A DNA stretch of 64,000 bases. It comes from Methylobacterium oryzihabitans. GTDB lineage: Bacteria; Pseudomonadota; Alphaproteobacteria; Rhizobiales; Beijerinckiaceae. The notes under the pieces are model-generated. The model did no database searches. It saw only the letters and a program-made list of their open reading frames with translations, and was not told where the DNA came from. The stretch spans positions 1-64,000 of the forward strand of contig NZ_SACP01000023.1 in NCBI RefSeq assembly GCF_004004555.2. The letters are read 5' to 3'. Positions 17,510 to 26,278 of the stretch are shown here, one piece after another. A program made the translations under genes and the position numbers. Each line of letters starts with the position of its first letter. The first letter of the stretch is position 1.

Positions 17510-18462
17510 CCGCCCCCGGCCCTGCCGGCGGCGCGGCCGCCGGTTCCCATGCCCCCGCCCCGGCCTCCGGCCGGCCGGCGGGGCCGCGCCAGCCCTCGCG
17601 GCTGATGCGCCGGCTGCCGCGCTTCCTGCGCCCGCGCCGGTCGTCGGTGGCGGTGCCGATCGAGCAGCGCCTGCCGGCCCTGCTCGGCACCGGCCTGCTG
17701 CTCGGCTTCTTCGGCGTCGTCGGCATCGCCGGGTTCGGGGCGAGCGGCGCCTACACGGTCCTGCTCGCCCAGGCCGGGCGGCCGGTCGACATGCTGGCCC
17801 GCGCCGCCGGCTTCGGCCTCGACAAGGTGACGATCACCGGCATCGCCCAGTTGCACGCCCGCGAGATCCTGCACGCCGCCGGGCTCGACCAGCGCAACTC
17901 GCTGCCGTTCCTGAGCGTCGCCGAGGTGCGCGAGCGCCTGTCGCAGGTCCCGCTGATCGCCTCGGTCTCGGTGCGCAAGATCTACCCCAACGAACTGCTC
18001 GTCACCCTGACCGAGCGCCAGCCGAGCGCCCTGTGGCAGCGCAACGGCGAGATCGCGGTGATCTCCGCCGACGGCCGCGAGATCGACCGGATGCGCGACG
18101 GCCGCTTCGCCGCCCTGCCCCTCGTCGTCGGCGAGGAGGCGAACCTGCGCACCCGCGAGTACCTCGACCTCCTGGAGGCCGCCGGGCCGCTCAAGGAGCG
18201 GATCAAGGCCGGCACCCTGGTCTCGGGCCGGCGCTGGACGCTCAAGCTCGACGGGATCGACATCCGGTTGCCCGAGGAGGGCGCCCGCGAGGCGATGACC
18301 CGCCTCGTGCGCCTGGAGGCCGAGTCGCGCCTCCTGGCCAAGGACATCATCGCGGTCGACCTGCGCATGCCCGACCGGGTGGTGGTGCGCCTCACCGAGG
18401 AGGCCGCCGCGGCCCGCCAGGAGGCGCAGAAGAAGAAGCCGAAGAAGGGCACCGAGACATGA
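17476..18462 (+). CDS. ftsQ: FtsQ division protein
   Basis: Bitopic divisome protein linking early and late division proteins, 328 aa. A Pro/Ala/Arg-rich cytoplasmic tail (1-60) is followed by one membrane helix, LPALLGTGLLLGFFGVVGIA. The POTRA domain follows (DKVTITGIAQLHAREILHA) and then the FtsQ beta domain: VPLIASVSVRKIYPNELLV, LTERQPSALWQ, IDLRMPDR-like IAVDLRMPDRVVV. A Lys-rich tail ends the protein. Starts inside ddl (34-bp overlap), suggesting translational coupling. The next gene is ftsA, after 64 bp. Confidence 0.93.
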   Translation: MDGGGRFPEPLTAPGPAGGAAAGSHAPAPASGRPAGPRQPSRLMRRLPRFLRPRRSSVAVPIEQRLPALLGTGLLLGFFGVVGIAGFGASGAYTVLLAQAGRPVDMLARAAGFGLDKVTITGIAQLHAREILHAAGLDQRNSLPFLSVAEVRERLSQVPLIASVSVRKIYPNELLVTLTERQPSALWQRNGEIAVISADGREIDRMRDGRFAALPLVVGEEANLRTREYLDLLEAAGPLKERIKAGTLVSGRRWTLKLDGIDIRLPEEGAREAMTRLVRLEAESRLLAKDIIAVDLRMPDRVVVRLTEEAAAARQEAQKKKPKKGTET

Positions 18463-18526
18463 GCCGTCCGGTCCGCTCCGCAGAAGCAGGCTCGGTCATC
18501 GTGTCCAGTCGGGTGAGCGTCGCGTC

Positions 18527-19852
18527 ATGAGTCTCCTCCAGCACGGCCTGACGCCCCGCCTGAAGCCGCTCTCGGCCCGGCGCAGCGCGACCCTGTCGGT
18601 GCTCGACATCGGCACCAGCAAGATCGTCTGCCTCGTCGCCGAGCTGCAGCCGATGGAATCGCTCTCGACCCTGCGCGGCCGCACCCATCTGGCCCGCATC
18701 ATCGGCATCGGCCACCAGCGCTCGCTCGGCCTCAAGGGCGGCGCGGTGGTCGACCTCGAAGCCGCCGAGAGCGCGATCCGGCAGGCGGTCCACGCCGCCG
18801 AGCGGATGGCGAAGGTCGAGGTCCAGTCGGTCATCGTCAACCTGTCGGGCGGCCGGCTCGGGGCGCAGCATTTCGAGGCGCGGGTGCCGGTGCGCACCGG
18901 CTCGGTCACCGCCGGCGACGTCCAGCGGGTGCTGGAGACCGCGAGCACCCGCAGCGTCAGTCCCGGGCGCGCGGTGCTGCACGCCCTGCCGACCGGCTAC
19001 TCCCTCGACGAGCAGAGCGCGGTGGTCGATCCCTCGGGCATGATCGGCGAGAGCCTCGGCGTCGACCTCCACGTCGTCACCGCCGAGGCGGCGGCGGCCC
19101 GCAACCTGATGCTGGCGGTCGAGAACTGCCATCTCGGCGTCGAGGCGGTGATCGCCACCCCCTACGCCTCGGGCCTCTCGGCGCTGGTCGACGACGAGGC
19201 CGAGATGGGGGTCGCGGTGGTCGACATGGGGGGCGGCACCACCAGCGTCGGGGTCTTTTCCGGCGGCCACCTCGTCCACGTCGACGCGGTCGCGGTCGGC
19301 GGCCACCACGTCACCATGGACATCGCCCGCGGCCTCTCGACCCGGGTGGCGGCGGCCGAGCGGCTGAAGACGCTCTACGGCGCCGCGATGGCGACCGCCT
19401 CCGACGAGCGCGACATGATCGCGGTCCACGGGGTCGACGAGGACGAGCGCGACCTGCCGCATCACATCCCCAAGTCCCAGCTCGTGCGGATCATCCGCCC
19501 GCGGGTCGAGGAGGTGCTCGAACTGGTGCGCGACCGGCTGCGCAACGCCGGCTTCGCCGCCCAGGCCGGGCGCCGGGTGGTGCTCACCGGCGGCGCGAGC
19601 CAGCTCGTCGGCCTGCCCGACCTCGCCCGCCGCATCCTCCAGGGTCAGGTCCGGATCGGCCGGCCGCTCGGCATCAAGGGGCTGCCGGAGGCCGCCAAGG
19701 GCCCGGCCTTCTCCGCCGCGGTCGGGCTCCTGGTCTACCCCCAGGTCTCGCACATCGAGCATTTCGAGCCGCGAGGGCAGGGCGGGTCGGTCGGCCTCGC
19801 CCAGGACGGCTACCTCTCCAGGGTCGGACGCTGGATCCGGGAGAGCTTCTGA
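18527..19852 (+). CDS. ftsA: FtsA, actin-like membrane tether of FtsZ
   Basis: 441-aa actin-fold ATPase. The phosphate-1 loop is VLDIGTSKIVCLVAEL. The 1C domain follows, and the phosphate-2 loop is VVDMGGGTTSVGVF. Adenosine motif LTGGASQLVGLPDLARRIL is close to the end. The last residues, YLSRVGRWIRESF, form the amphipathic helix that binds the inner membrane. It recruits FtsZ filaments and later divisome proteins. The first 25 residues are a basic extension also seen in related alphaproteobacteria. A GGGTGAG ribosome-like site lies upstream. ftsZ begins 112 bp later. Confidence 0.95.
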   Translation: MSLLQHGLTPRLKPLSARRSATLSVLDIGTSKIVCLVAELQPMESLSTLRGRTHLARIIGIGHQRSLGLKGGAVVDLEAAESAIRQAVHAAERMAKVEVQSVIVNLSGGRLGAQHFEARVPVRTGSVTAGDVQRVLETASTRSVSPGRAVLHALPTGYSLDEQSAVVDPSGMIGESLGVDLHVVTAEAAAARNLMLAVENCHLGVEAVIATPYASGLSALVDDEAEMGVAVVDMGGGTTSVGVFSGGHLVHVDAVAVGGHHVTMDIARGLSTRVAAAERLKTLYGAAMATASDERDMIAVHGVDEDERDLPHHIPKSQLVRIIRPRVEEVLELVRDRLRNAGFAAQAGRRVVLTGGASQLVGLPDLARRILQGQVRIGRPLGIKGLPEAAKGPAFSAAVGLLVYPQVSHIEHFEPRGQGGSVGLAQDGYLSRVGRWIRESF

Positions 19853-19964
19853 GATCGACCGCCCGGCGGGCCTCGCGGCTCGACGGGCGGACGGACGGCA
19901 AACCGGCGCCGGGTCGGCGCCCCACACGAACACCTGACGAGACGTGACGAGAGGCTCGCGCACC

Positions 19965-21746
19965 ATGGCCATCAGTCTGCAAGCCCCCGACATCCGGGAA
20001 CTCAAGCCCCGCATCACCGTGTTCGGCGTCGGCGGCGGCGGCGGCAACGCCGTCAACAACATGATCGAGTCGGGCCTGCTCGGCTGCGAGTTCGTGGTCG
20101 CCAACACGGACGCCCAGGCGCTGACCTCCTCGAAGGCCGAGCGCGTGATCCAGATGGGCATCGGCGTGACGCAGGGGCTCGGCGCCGGCTCGCAGCCCGA
20201 GGTCGGCCGCGCCGCCGCCGAGGAGGTGATCGACGAGATCCGCGACCAGCTCTCGGGCGCCCACATGTGCTTCATCACCGCCGGCATGGGCGGCGGCACC
20301 GGCACCGGCGCGGCGCCGGTCATCGCCCGGGCCGCCCGCGACATGGGCATCCTGACGGTCGGCGTGGTGACCAAGCCGTTCCAGTTCGAGGGCGTGCGCC
20401 GGATGCGCTCGGCCGAGGCCGGCATCTCCGAGCTTCAGCAGGCCGTCGACACCCTGATCGTGATCCCGAACCAGAACCTGTTCCGGGTCGCCAACGAGAA
20501 GACCACCTTCGCCGACGCCTTCGCGATGGCCGACCAGGTGCTCTATTCGGGCGTCGCCTGCATCACCGACCTGATGGTGAAGGAGGGTCTCATCAACCTC
20601 GACTTCGCCGACGTGCGGGCGATCATGCGCGGCATGGGCAAGGCGATGATGGGCACCGGCGAGGCGTCGGGCGAGAAGCGCGCCAACCGGGCGGCGGAAG
20701 CCGCGATCGCCAACCCGCTCCTCGACGACGTCTCGATGAAGGGCGCCCGCGGCCTGCTGATCGCGATCACCGGCGGCAACGACCTGACCCTCTACGAGCT
20801 CGACGAGGCCGCGACCCGCATCCGCGAGGAGGTCGATTCCGACGCCAACATCATCCTGGGCGCTACCTTCGACGAGAGCCTCGACGGCATCATCCGGGTC
20901 TCGGTCGTCGCCACCGGGATCGAGCCGGCGCTGATCGCCGCCAACGCGATCGGTTCGCCGGAGATCGCCCAGACCGAGCAGCGCATTGCCGAGGTCGCCG
21001 AGCGCCTGCGCGCCGAGGCCCGCGCCCGCGCCGCCGCCCCGGCCCAGGCGACCGCCGCCTCCTTTCGTCCCGCCGAACCGGCGGTAGCGGCCCGCCCGGC
21101 CGCTCCCGCGCCCGAGCCGGTCGCGGCCCCCGCCGCGCCCGTGATGCCGGACCACGCCCGCCACGACCTGCACCATCAGGCGGCGGCGCTGATCCGCGAC
21201 GAGGTGCAGATCACCCCGGCCCAGCCGCGGATGCCGGCCTACGAGCCGCAGGCCCACGCCGCCGCGGCCGCCGAGGCGCCGATGCCATCGGCCTCCGCGC
21301 CGTTCATCCCGCCGTCCCCAGCGGTGGTGCGCGCGCCGCGGATGCCGCGGGTGCAGGACCTGCCGCTGCCGGCCCAGAACCAGATCCGGGCCAGCCGCGG
21401 CGAGGAGCCGGTCGCCCAGGCCCCCGGCCAGGACGCCAAGCGCACCTCGCTGCTGCGCCGCCTCGCCACGGTCGGCTTCGGCGGCCGGCGCGAGGACGAC
21501 GCCGCCCCGGCCCAGCCGGCGCCGCAGCCCGCCGCGCACCAGCCGGCCCCGCGTCCGGCGCCCCAGGCTCCCGCCGCTCCGGCGATGCCGCGCGCGCCCC
21601 AGGGCTACGCCCCGCAGGCCCAGGCCCCGGCCTACCGGCCGGCCCAGGGCAACCTCGATCCGCAGGGCCGTACCGTGCCGGCCCCGCGGATGATGGACGA
21701 CGACCAGCTCGAGATCCCGGCCTTCCTGCGCCGGCAGGCGAACTGA
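19965..21746 (+). CDS. ftsZ: FtsZ tubulin-like division GTPase
   Basis: 593-aa GTPase that forms the Z ring. The N-terminal GTPase domain has TVFGVGGGGGNAVNNMIES, NTDAQAL, the tubulin signature GMGGGTGTGAAPVIARAARD, and the T7 loop NLDFADVRAIM for catalysis. The GTPase core ends near residue 320. A Pro/Ala/Gln-rich linker of about 250 residues, much longer than in E. coli, leads to the C-terminal peptide DDDQLEIPAFLRRQ, which binds FtsA. ATG 19965 is chosen over an in-frame GTG at 19944 because it gives the conserved N-terminus. Two hairpins follow the stop. Confidence 0.96.
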   Translation: MAISLQAPDIRELKPRITVFGVGGGGGNAVNNMIESGLLGCEFVVANTDAQALTSSKAERVIQMGIGVTQGLGAGSQPEVGRAAAEEVIDEIRDQLSGAHMCFITAGMGGGTGTGAAPVIARAARDMGILTVGVVTKPFQFEGVRRMRSAEAGISELQQAVDTLIVIPNQNLFRVANEKTTFADAFAMADQVLYSGVACITDLMVKEGLINLDFADVRAIMRGMGKAMMGTGEASGEKRANRAAEAAIANPLLDDVSMKGARGLLIAITGGNDLTLYELDEAATRIREEVDSDANIILGATFDESLDGIIRVSVVATGIEPALIAANAIGSPEIAQTEQRIAEVAERLRAEARARAAAPAQATAASFRPAEPAVAARPAAPAPEPVAAPAAPVMPDHARHDLHHQAAALIRDEVQITPAQPRMPAYEPQAHAAAAAEAPMPSASAPFIPPSPAVVRAPRMPRVQDLPLPAQNQIRASRGEEPVAQAPGQDAKRTSLLRRLATVGFGGRREDDAAPAQPAPQPAAHQPAPRPAPQAPAAPAMPRAPQGYAPQAQAPAYRPAQGNLDPQGRTVPAPRMMDDDQLEIPAFLRRQAN

Positions 21747-21757
21747 GCCTCTGCCAC

Positions 21758-21833
21758 GGAGCCGCCACGATGGCGGCTCCGGACCGGGCTCTGCGACCTT
21801 TCCGCCACACCCCGAAGCCCCGCGGCTTCGGGG
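21758..21833 (+). terminator. Two strong hairpins after ftsZ
   Basis: GGAGCCGCCA-CGA-TGGCGGCTCC (21758-21780) and CCCCGAAGCC-CCGC-GGCTTCGGGG (21810-21833) are perfect 10-bp stems. Only the second is followed by a modestly T-containing stretch (GTTAAGCCATTGTTC). They probably end or attenuate ftsZ transcripts before lpxC. The remaining 250 bp up to lpxC show no gene. Confidence 0.6.
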
Positions 21834-22088
21834 TTAAGCCATTGTTCAAGTCCTTGTTCTAAAAGGGTTTCGCGTCTCTCCCCGGAAACCCCGGACTTGT
21901 TACAGAGCGTAAGAATCCGTGATTTGGCCGCGCTTGAGGGCCCGACTATAGCTCTTCTCAGAGATAAGGACGGGCGGCCCGCTTCAGGCCGGCACGCCGG
22001 TCCGAGGGGCTTCAAGCAGCGGACGGGTCTCAGTCGAGCGCGCCTCCCAGAGGGTCGCGGCGTCGGATCGCGGCCGAGGGCTGAGTAG

Positions 22089-23036
22089 ATGAGAACGAGT
22101 CAGCAAACGACCCTACGCTCGGCCGTGAGCCTCACAGGCATCGGCGTCCACTCCGGCAACCCTGCCAGCATCACCCTCCACCCCGCCCAGGCCCATCACG
22201 GCATCGCCTTCCTCCGCACCGGCTTCGCCGAGGGGCGGGACCGACTGATCCAGGCGCACCACGCCCAGGTCTCCGCCACCGAGCTCTGCACCGTCATCGG
22301 CGACCGCCACACCGGTGCCGTCGCCACCATCGAGCACCTGATGTCCGCCCTCTACGGGCTCGGCATCGACAACGCGCTGATCGAGATCGACGGCCCCGAG
22401 ATGCCGATCCTCGACGGCAGCAGCGCCCCCTTCGTGGCCGCCATCGACGAGGCCGGCACGGCCTCCTGCGGCGCCCCCCGGCGCGTCATCAAGGTGCTGA
22501 AGCCGGTCCGCGCCGAGAAGGGCCGCGCCTTTGCCGAGCTTCGCCCGCACGAGCGCGGTTTCCGCCTCGACGTCGAGATCGATTTCGAGAGCCCGGTGAT
22601 CGGCCGCAGCCGCAAGGCCGTCGACCTTACCCCGGCGCTCTACCGCCGGGAGATCTCCCGGGCCCGCACCTTCGGCATGATGCGCGACGTCGAGCGCTAC
22701 TGGAAGGCCGGCTTCGCCCTCGGCGCCTCGCTCGAGAACACCGTCGCGGTCGGGGAGGGCGGCGTCGTCAACCCCGAGGGCCTGCGCTACCCGGACGAGT
22801 TCGTCCGCCACAAGATCCTCGACGCCGTCGGCGACCTCGCCCTCGCGGGCCTGCCGATCCAGGGCGCCTACCACTCCTATTGCGGCGGCCACGGCCTCAA
22901 CGTGGCGGTCCTCGACGCGCTCTTCGCCGACCGGGCGAACTACGCCATCGTCGAGGGCACCGGCGCCCGCCGCGAGCCGGCGCTGGCCGAAATCGGCGTC
23001 TCCCTCGGCGCCGCGGTCTACGCTCCCGACCTCTGA
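22089..23036 (+). CDS. lpxC: LpxC, UDP-3-O-acyl-N-acetylglucosamine deacetylase
   Basis: Zinc enzyme committing UDP-acyl-GlcNAc to lipid A, 315 aa. Family blocks are TGIGVHSGNPASITLHPA, the first zinc His in ATIEHLMSALYGLGIDNALI, EMPILDGSSAPFV, the second zinc pair in DEFVRHKILDAVGDLAL (His...Asp), and the catalytic His in GAYHSYCGGHGLN. It sits downstream of ftsZ, as in many Proteobacteria, with 342 bp between. Its Shine-Dalgarno is weak (GCTGAGTAG directly before ATG). No clear sigma70 promoter was identified in the leader. Confidence 0.95.
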   Translation: MRTSQQTTLRSAVSLTGIGVHSGNPASITLHPAQAHHGIAFLRTGFAEGRDRLIQAHHAQVSATELCTVIGDRHTGAVATIEHLMSALYGLGIDNALIEIDGPEMPILDGSSAPFVAAIDEAGTASCGAPRRVIKVLKPVRAEKGRAFAELRPHERGFRLDVEIDFESPVIGRSRKAVDLTPALYRREISRARTFGMMRDVERYWKAGFALGASLENTVAVGEGGVVNPEGLRYPDEFVRHKILDAVGDLALAGLPIQGAYHSYCGGHGLNVAVLDALFADRANYAIVEGTGARREPALAEIGVSLGAAVYAPDL

Positions 23037-23346
23037 ACTTCGGACGATCCGGCACGGGCCCGACGCATGATCCGCAGCGCCCGGCGGACGCTCCCGCTCG
23101 CCCTGCGCGATGACCGGGTCCGGCGGGTGGCCCCGGCGCCACACCTCCTTGCTTTCCGGTGAAGGGGCGGCGCGATCGGTGGAACCATCCACCGGAACCG
23201 GTGCGGCGCCGCTTTCGCGCCCCAATCACCTCTCATCAGGTCACGCGACACGGAAACCGGCCGGGGGCGTCGCCGCCGGGCGGTTCCACCGAACGCGCGG
23301 CTCCCATCGCGGCCCGCCGGCCATCTGTTCTGGGGGAAGAACCCGA
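23037..23346. other. 310-bp intergenic region lpxC-bamD
   Basis: No convincing gene on either strand. It contains a short palindrome CGGTGGA-ACCA-TCCACCG near 23180 and, at its end, GGGGGAAG, the ribosome site of bamD. A bamD promoter is expected here but none stands out. Confidence 0.5.
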
Positions 23347-24246
23347 ATGCCTCTCGCCCTCCTGCCTCGCGGTGCCAAGGTTGCCGTCCTCCGGGCCGCG
23401 CTGCTCGCCGGCTGCGGCCTCGCGCTGGCCGGGTGCGACACGCTCGATTCGCTCAACCCCTTCGCCGACCCGAAGTACAAGCCCGAGGTCGTGCCGGACG
23501 TCCCCGCCGACAAGCTCTACAGCCAGGGCCTCGCCAAGCTCGAGGACCGCGACTTCGACGCCGCCAACAAGAAGTTCGACGACCTCGACAAGCAGTACGC
23601 CTATTCCGACTGGTCGCGGAAGGCGGTGCTGATGACCGCCTACAGCAACTACGAGGGCGGCAAGTACGAGGACGCGATCACCGCCTCGCGGCGCTACCTG
23701 CAGCGCCATCCGGCGAGCAAGGACGCGGCCTACGCCCAGTACCTGCTGGCGATGTCGCACTACAAGCAGATCCCGGACGTGACCCGCGACCAGGACCGCT
23801 CCGAGCGCGCGCTCGCCGCCCTGAACGAGCTGGTCCAGCGCTACCCGACCTCGGAATACGCCACCGACGCGAAGGCCAAGATCCAGATCACCCGCGACCA
23901 GCTCGCCGGCAAGGAGATGGAGATCGGCCGCTACTACCTCGAGCGGCGCAACTTCCCGGCGGCGATCAACCGCTTCCGCGACGTCGTGAGCAAGTACCAG
24001 ACGACCCGCCACGCCGAGGAGGCGCTGGAGCGCCTCGCCGAGGCCTACATGGCGCTCGGCATCGTCGCCGAGGCCCAGACCGCCGCGGCGGTGCTCGGCC
24101 ACAACTTCCCCGACAGCCCCTGGTACAAGGACGCCTACGCGCTGCTCCAGAACGGCGGCGTCGAGCCGCGCGAGGAGAAGTCCTCGTGGATCAGCAAGAC
24201 GTTCAAGGACGTGATGGGCATCCCGCGCACCGCGCAGGCCCAGTAG
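23347..24246 (+). CDS. bamD: BamD outer-membrane assembly lipoprotein
   Basis: 299-aa periplasmic lipoprotein of the BAM complex. The signal peptide has the lipobox LALAGC, so Cys near residue 29 is lipidated. TPR repeats follow: LYSQGLAKLEDRDFDAANKK, AYSNYEGGKYEDAITASRRY, PASKDAAYAQYLLAMSHYKQ, YYLERRNFPAAINRFRDVV and HAEEALERLAEAYMALG. It scaffolds BamA and folds beta-barrel proteins with it. ATG 23347 gives the proper signal peptide and has GGGGGAAG upstream; the frame is open further upstream without signal character. recN follows after a hairpin. Confidence 0.95.
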   Translation: MPLALLPRGAKVAVLRAALLAGCGLALAGCDTLDSLNPFADPKYKPEVVPDVPADKLYSQGLAKLEDRDFDAANKKFDDLDKQYAYSDWSRKAVLMTAYSNYEGGKYEDAITASRRYLQRHPASKDAAYAQYLLAMSHYKQIPDVTRDQDRSERALAALNELVQRYPTSEYATDAKAKIQITRDQLAGKEMEIGRYYLERRNFPAAINRFRDVVSKYQTTRHAEEALERLAEAYMALGIVAEAQTAAAVLGHNFPDSPWYKDAYALLQNGGVEPREEKSSWISKTFKDVMGIPRTAQAQ

Positions 24247-24277
24247 CCCGCGCTCCCGCGGCGAACGGACTCCGATC

Positions 24278-24310
24278 TGCGGCGGCGGCGCGCACTCGCG
24301 CGCCGCCGCA
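24278..24310 (+). terminator. GC-rich hairpin between bamD and recN
   Basis: TGCGGCGG pairs with CCGCCGCA around a G/C palindrome with central ACTC. No T-tract follows. It may be an attenuator between the two genes. Confidence 0.35.
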
Positions 24311-24361
24311 TCGCGCTGTAAAGACCCCCGATCCTCTCCTCACAGACCCGGCAAGGGCGGC

Positions 24362-26035
24362 ATGCTGGTTCAGCTCGCGATCCGCGACATCGTCCTGATC
24401 GACAGACTCGAGCTGAATTTCCGCGAAGGCCTCAGCGTCCTCACGGGCGAGACCGGCGCCGGCAAGTCGATCCTGCTCGACGCCTTCGCGCTCGCGCTCG
24501 GCGGGCGCGGCGACGGCCGGCTGGTGCGCCAGGGCGAGGCCCAGGGGCAGGTCACCGCGGTCTTCGACGTTCCCCTCGATCACCCGGCCCGGGCGCTGGC
24601 GGCGGCCTCCGACCTCGACACCGAGGGCGACCTGATCCTGCGCCGGATCCAGGTCGCCGACGGGCGCACCCGCGCCTTCGTCAACGACCAGCCGGTCGGC
24701 GTGCAGGTCTTGCGGGCGATCGGCGCGGCTTTGGTCGAGATCCACGGCCAGCACGACGACCGGGCGCTCGCCGACCCGACCACCCACCGGGCGATCCTCG
24801 ACGCCTTCGGCAACCTCCAGGGCTCGGCGGCCAAGGTCGCGGACGCGGCGCGGGAGGTGCGCCGGGCCCGCACCGCGCTCACCGAGCACCGCGCCCGGGT
24901 CGAGGCGGCGCGCAAGGAGTCGGATTTCCTCCGCCACGCCGTCGAGGAACTGTCGGCGCTCGCCCCCAAACCGGGGGAGGAGGCGGAGCTGGCCGCCCGC
25001 CGCACCGCGATGCAGCAGGGCGAGAAGGTCGCCCGCGAGATCAACGAGGCGCTCGACGCGGTCGGCGGCCAGGGCTCGCCGACCGCCCACCTGTCGGCGG
25101 CCCTGCGCAAGCTGGAGCGCCGGGCCGCGCAGGCGCCCGGGCTGGTCGAGCCCTGCGTCGCCGCCCTCGACGCCGCCCTCGTCGCCCTCGACGAGGCCCG
25201 CACGGTGCTCGACGATGCGCTCCAGGCGGCGGAGTTCGACCCGCGCGAGCTGGAGCGGGTCGAGGAGCGCCTGTTCGCCCTGCGCGCCGCCGCCCGCAAG
25301 TACGACGTCGCCGCCGACGACCTCGCGGCGCTGAGCGACCGCTACGCCGCCGACGTGGCGGCGATCGATGCGGGCGAGGAGGCCCTCGGCAAGCTCGAAG
25401 CCGCGCTCGCGGCGGCGGAGACGGCGTATCTCGACCGCGCCCGGGCGCTGAGCAAGGGACGGCGCAAGGCGGCCTCCGCCCTCGACAAGGCGGTGCAGGC
25501 CGAGCTGCCGCCCTTGAAGCTGGAGCGCGCCCGCTTCCTCACCGAGATCGCCACCGACGAGGCGGCCCGCGACGCCGCCGGCCTCGACCGGATCGAGTTC
25601 TGGGCCCAGACCAACCCGGGCACCCGGCCCGGCCCGATGATGAAGGTGGCGTCGGGCGGCGAGCTGTCGCGCTTCATGCTCGCCCTCAAGGTGGTGCTGG
25701 CCGACAAGGGCTCGGCCCCGACCCTGATCTTCGACGAGATCGACACCGGCGTCGGCGGCGCGGTGGCGGACGCGATCGGCGCCCGCCTCGCCCGGCTCTC
25801 GGCCCGGGTCCAGGTCGTCGCCGTCACCCACGCCCCCCAGGTCGCGGCGCGCGCCTCGACCCACTTCCTCATCGCCAAGGAGGCGGTGAAGGGCTCCGAC
25901 CGGGTCGCGACCCGGGTCAACCCGCTCGCCGCCGCCCCGCGGCGGGAGGAGATCGCCCGCATGCTCGCCGGCGCGACGGTGACCGAGGAGGCGCGCGCCG
26001 CGGCGGCGCGGCTGCTCCAGGGGGCGGAGGCGTAG
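24362..26035 (+). CDS. recN: RecN, SMC-like double-strand-break repair ATPase
   Basis: 557-aa cytoplasmic repair protein that gathers DNA ends in recombination. Walker A is GETGAGKSILLDAF near residue 32, with RAFVNDQPVGVQVLR and EIHGQHDDRAL in the first head. Two coiled-coil arms cover about 155-370. The ABC signature is SGGELSRFMLALKVVLADK, Walker B LIFDEIDTGVGG, and the end VAVTHAPQVAARASTHFLIA. Length is the family norm. The usual alphaproteobacterial follower ligA is missing; a family-A repeat and a minus-strand gene come next. Confidence 0.96.
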   Translation: MLVQLAIRDIVLIDRLELNFREGLSVLTGETGAGKSILLDAFALALGGRGDGRLVRQGEAQGQVTAVFDVPLDHPARALAAASDLDTEGDLILRRIQVADGRTRAFVNDQPVGVQVLRAIGAALVEIHGQHDDRALADPTTHRAILDAFGNLQGSAAKVADAAREVRRARTALTEHRARVEAARKESDFLRHAVEELSALAPKPGEEAELAARRTAMQQGEKVAREINEALDAVGGQGSPTAHLSAALRKLERRAAQAPGLVEPCVAALDAALVALDEARTVLDDALQAAEFDPRELERVEERLFALRAAARKYDVAADDLAALSDRYAADVAAIDAGEEALGKLEAALAAAETAYLDRARALSKGRRKAASALDKAVQAELPPLKLERARFLTEIATDEAARDAAGLDRIEFWAQTNPGTRPGPMMKVASGGELSRFMLALKVVLADKGSAPTLIFDEIDTGVGGAVADAIGARLARLSARVQVVAVTHAPQVAARASTHFLIAKEAVKGSDRVATRVNPLAAAPRREEIARMLAGATVTEEARAAAARLLQGAEA

Positions 26036-26114
26036 GATCGCGCCGCGGCCGGTCCCGGCCGTGGCGAGGGGTGCCGAGGGTGGAAAATCCACCGGGAGGA
26101 CGCGGCCCGGACGC

Positions 26115-26262
26115 TGATACGAGTCGCGGACGATCGGTTCCGAAGATCGTATCGAAGCCTGCGCGGTGGAGCCTTCGGCTCCACACGCCTGAGCGAAGCC
26201 GATTTTCGCATCGCGAAGCGATTGCGCAGCAATCGCCGAGCGATCAACCGAAAATCGTATGA
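26115..26262 (+). repeat. Family-A repeat, copy 3 (longest)
   Basis: 148 bp from TGATACGAG to TCGTATGA, with the head loop CGATCGGT. It carries an extra hairpin module, GGTGGAGCC-TTC-GGCTCCAC, between GCGCGG and GAGCGAAGCCGAT, and a longer third hairpin (ATTGCGCAGCAAT). It lies in the gap between recN and the convergent phosphoesterase gene. Confidence 0.85.
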
Positions 26263-26278
26263 CGTGCCACGAAACCGC

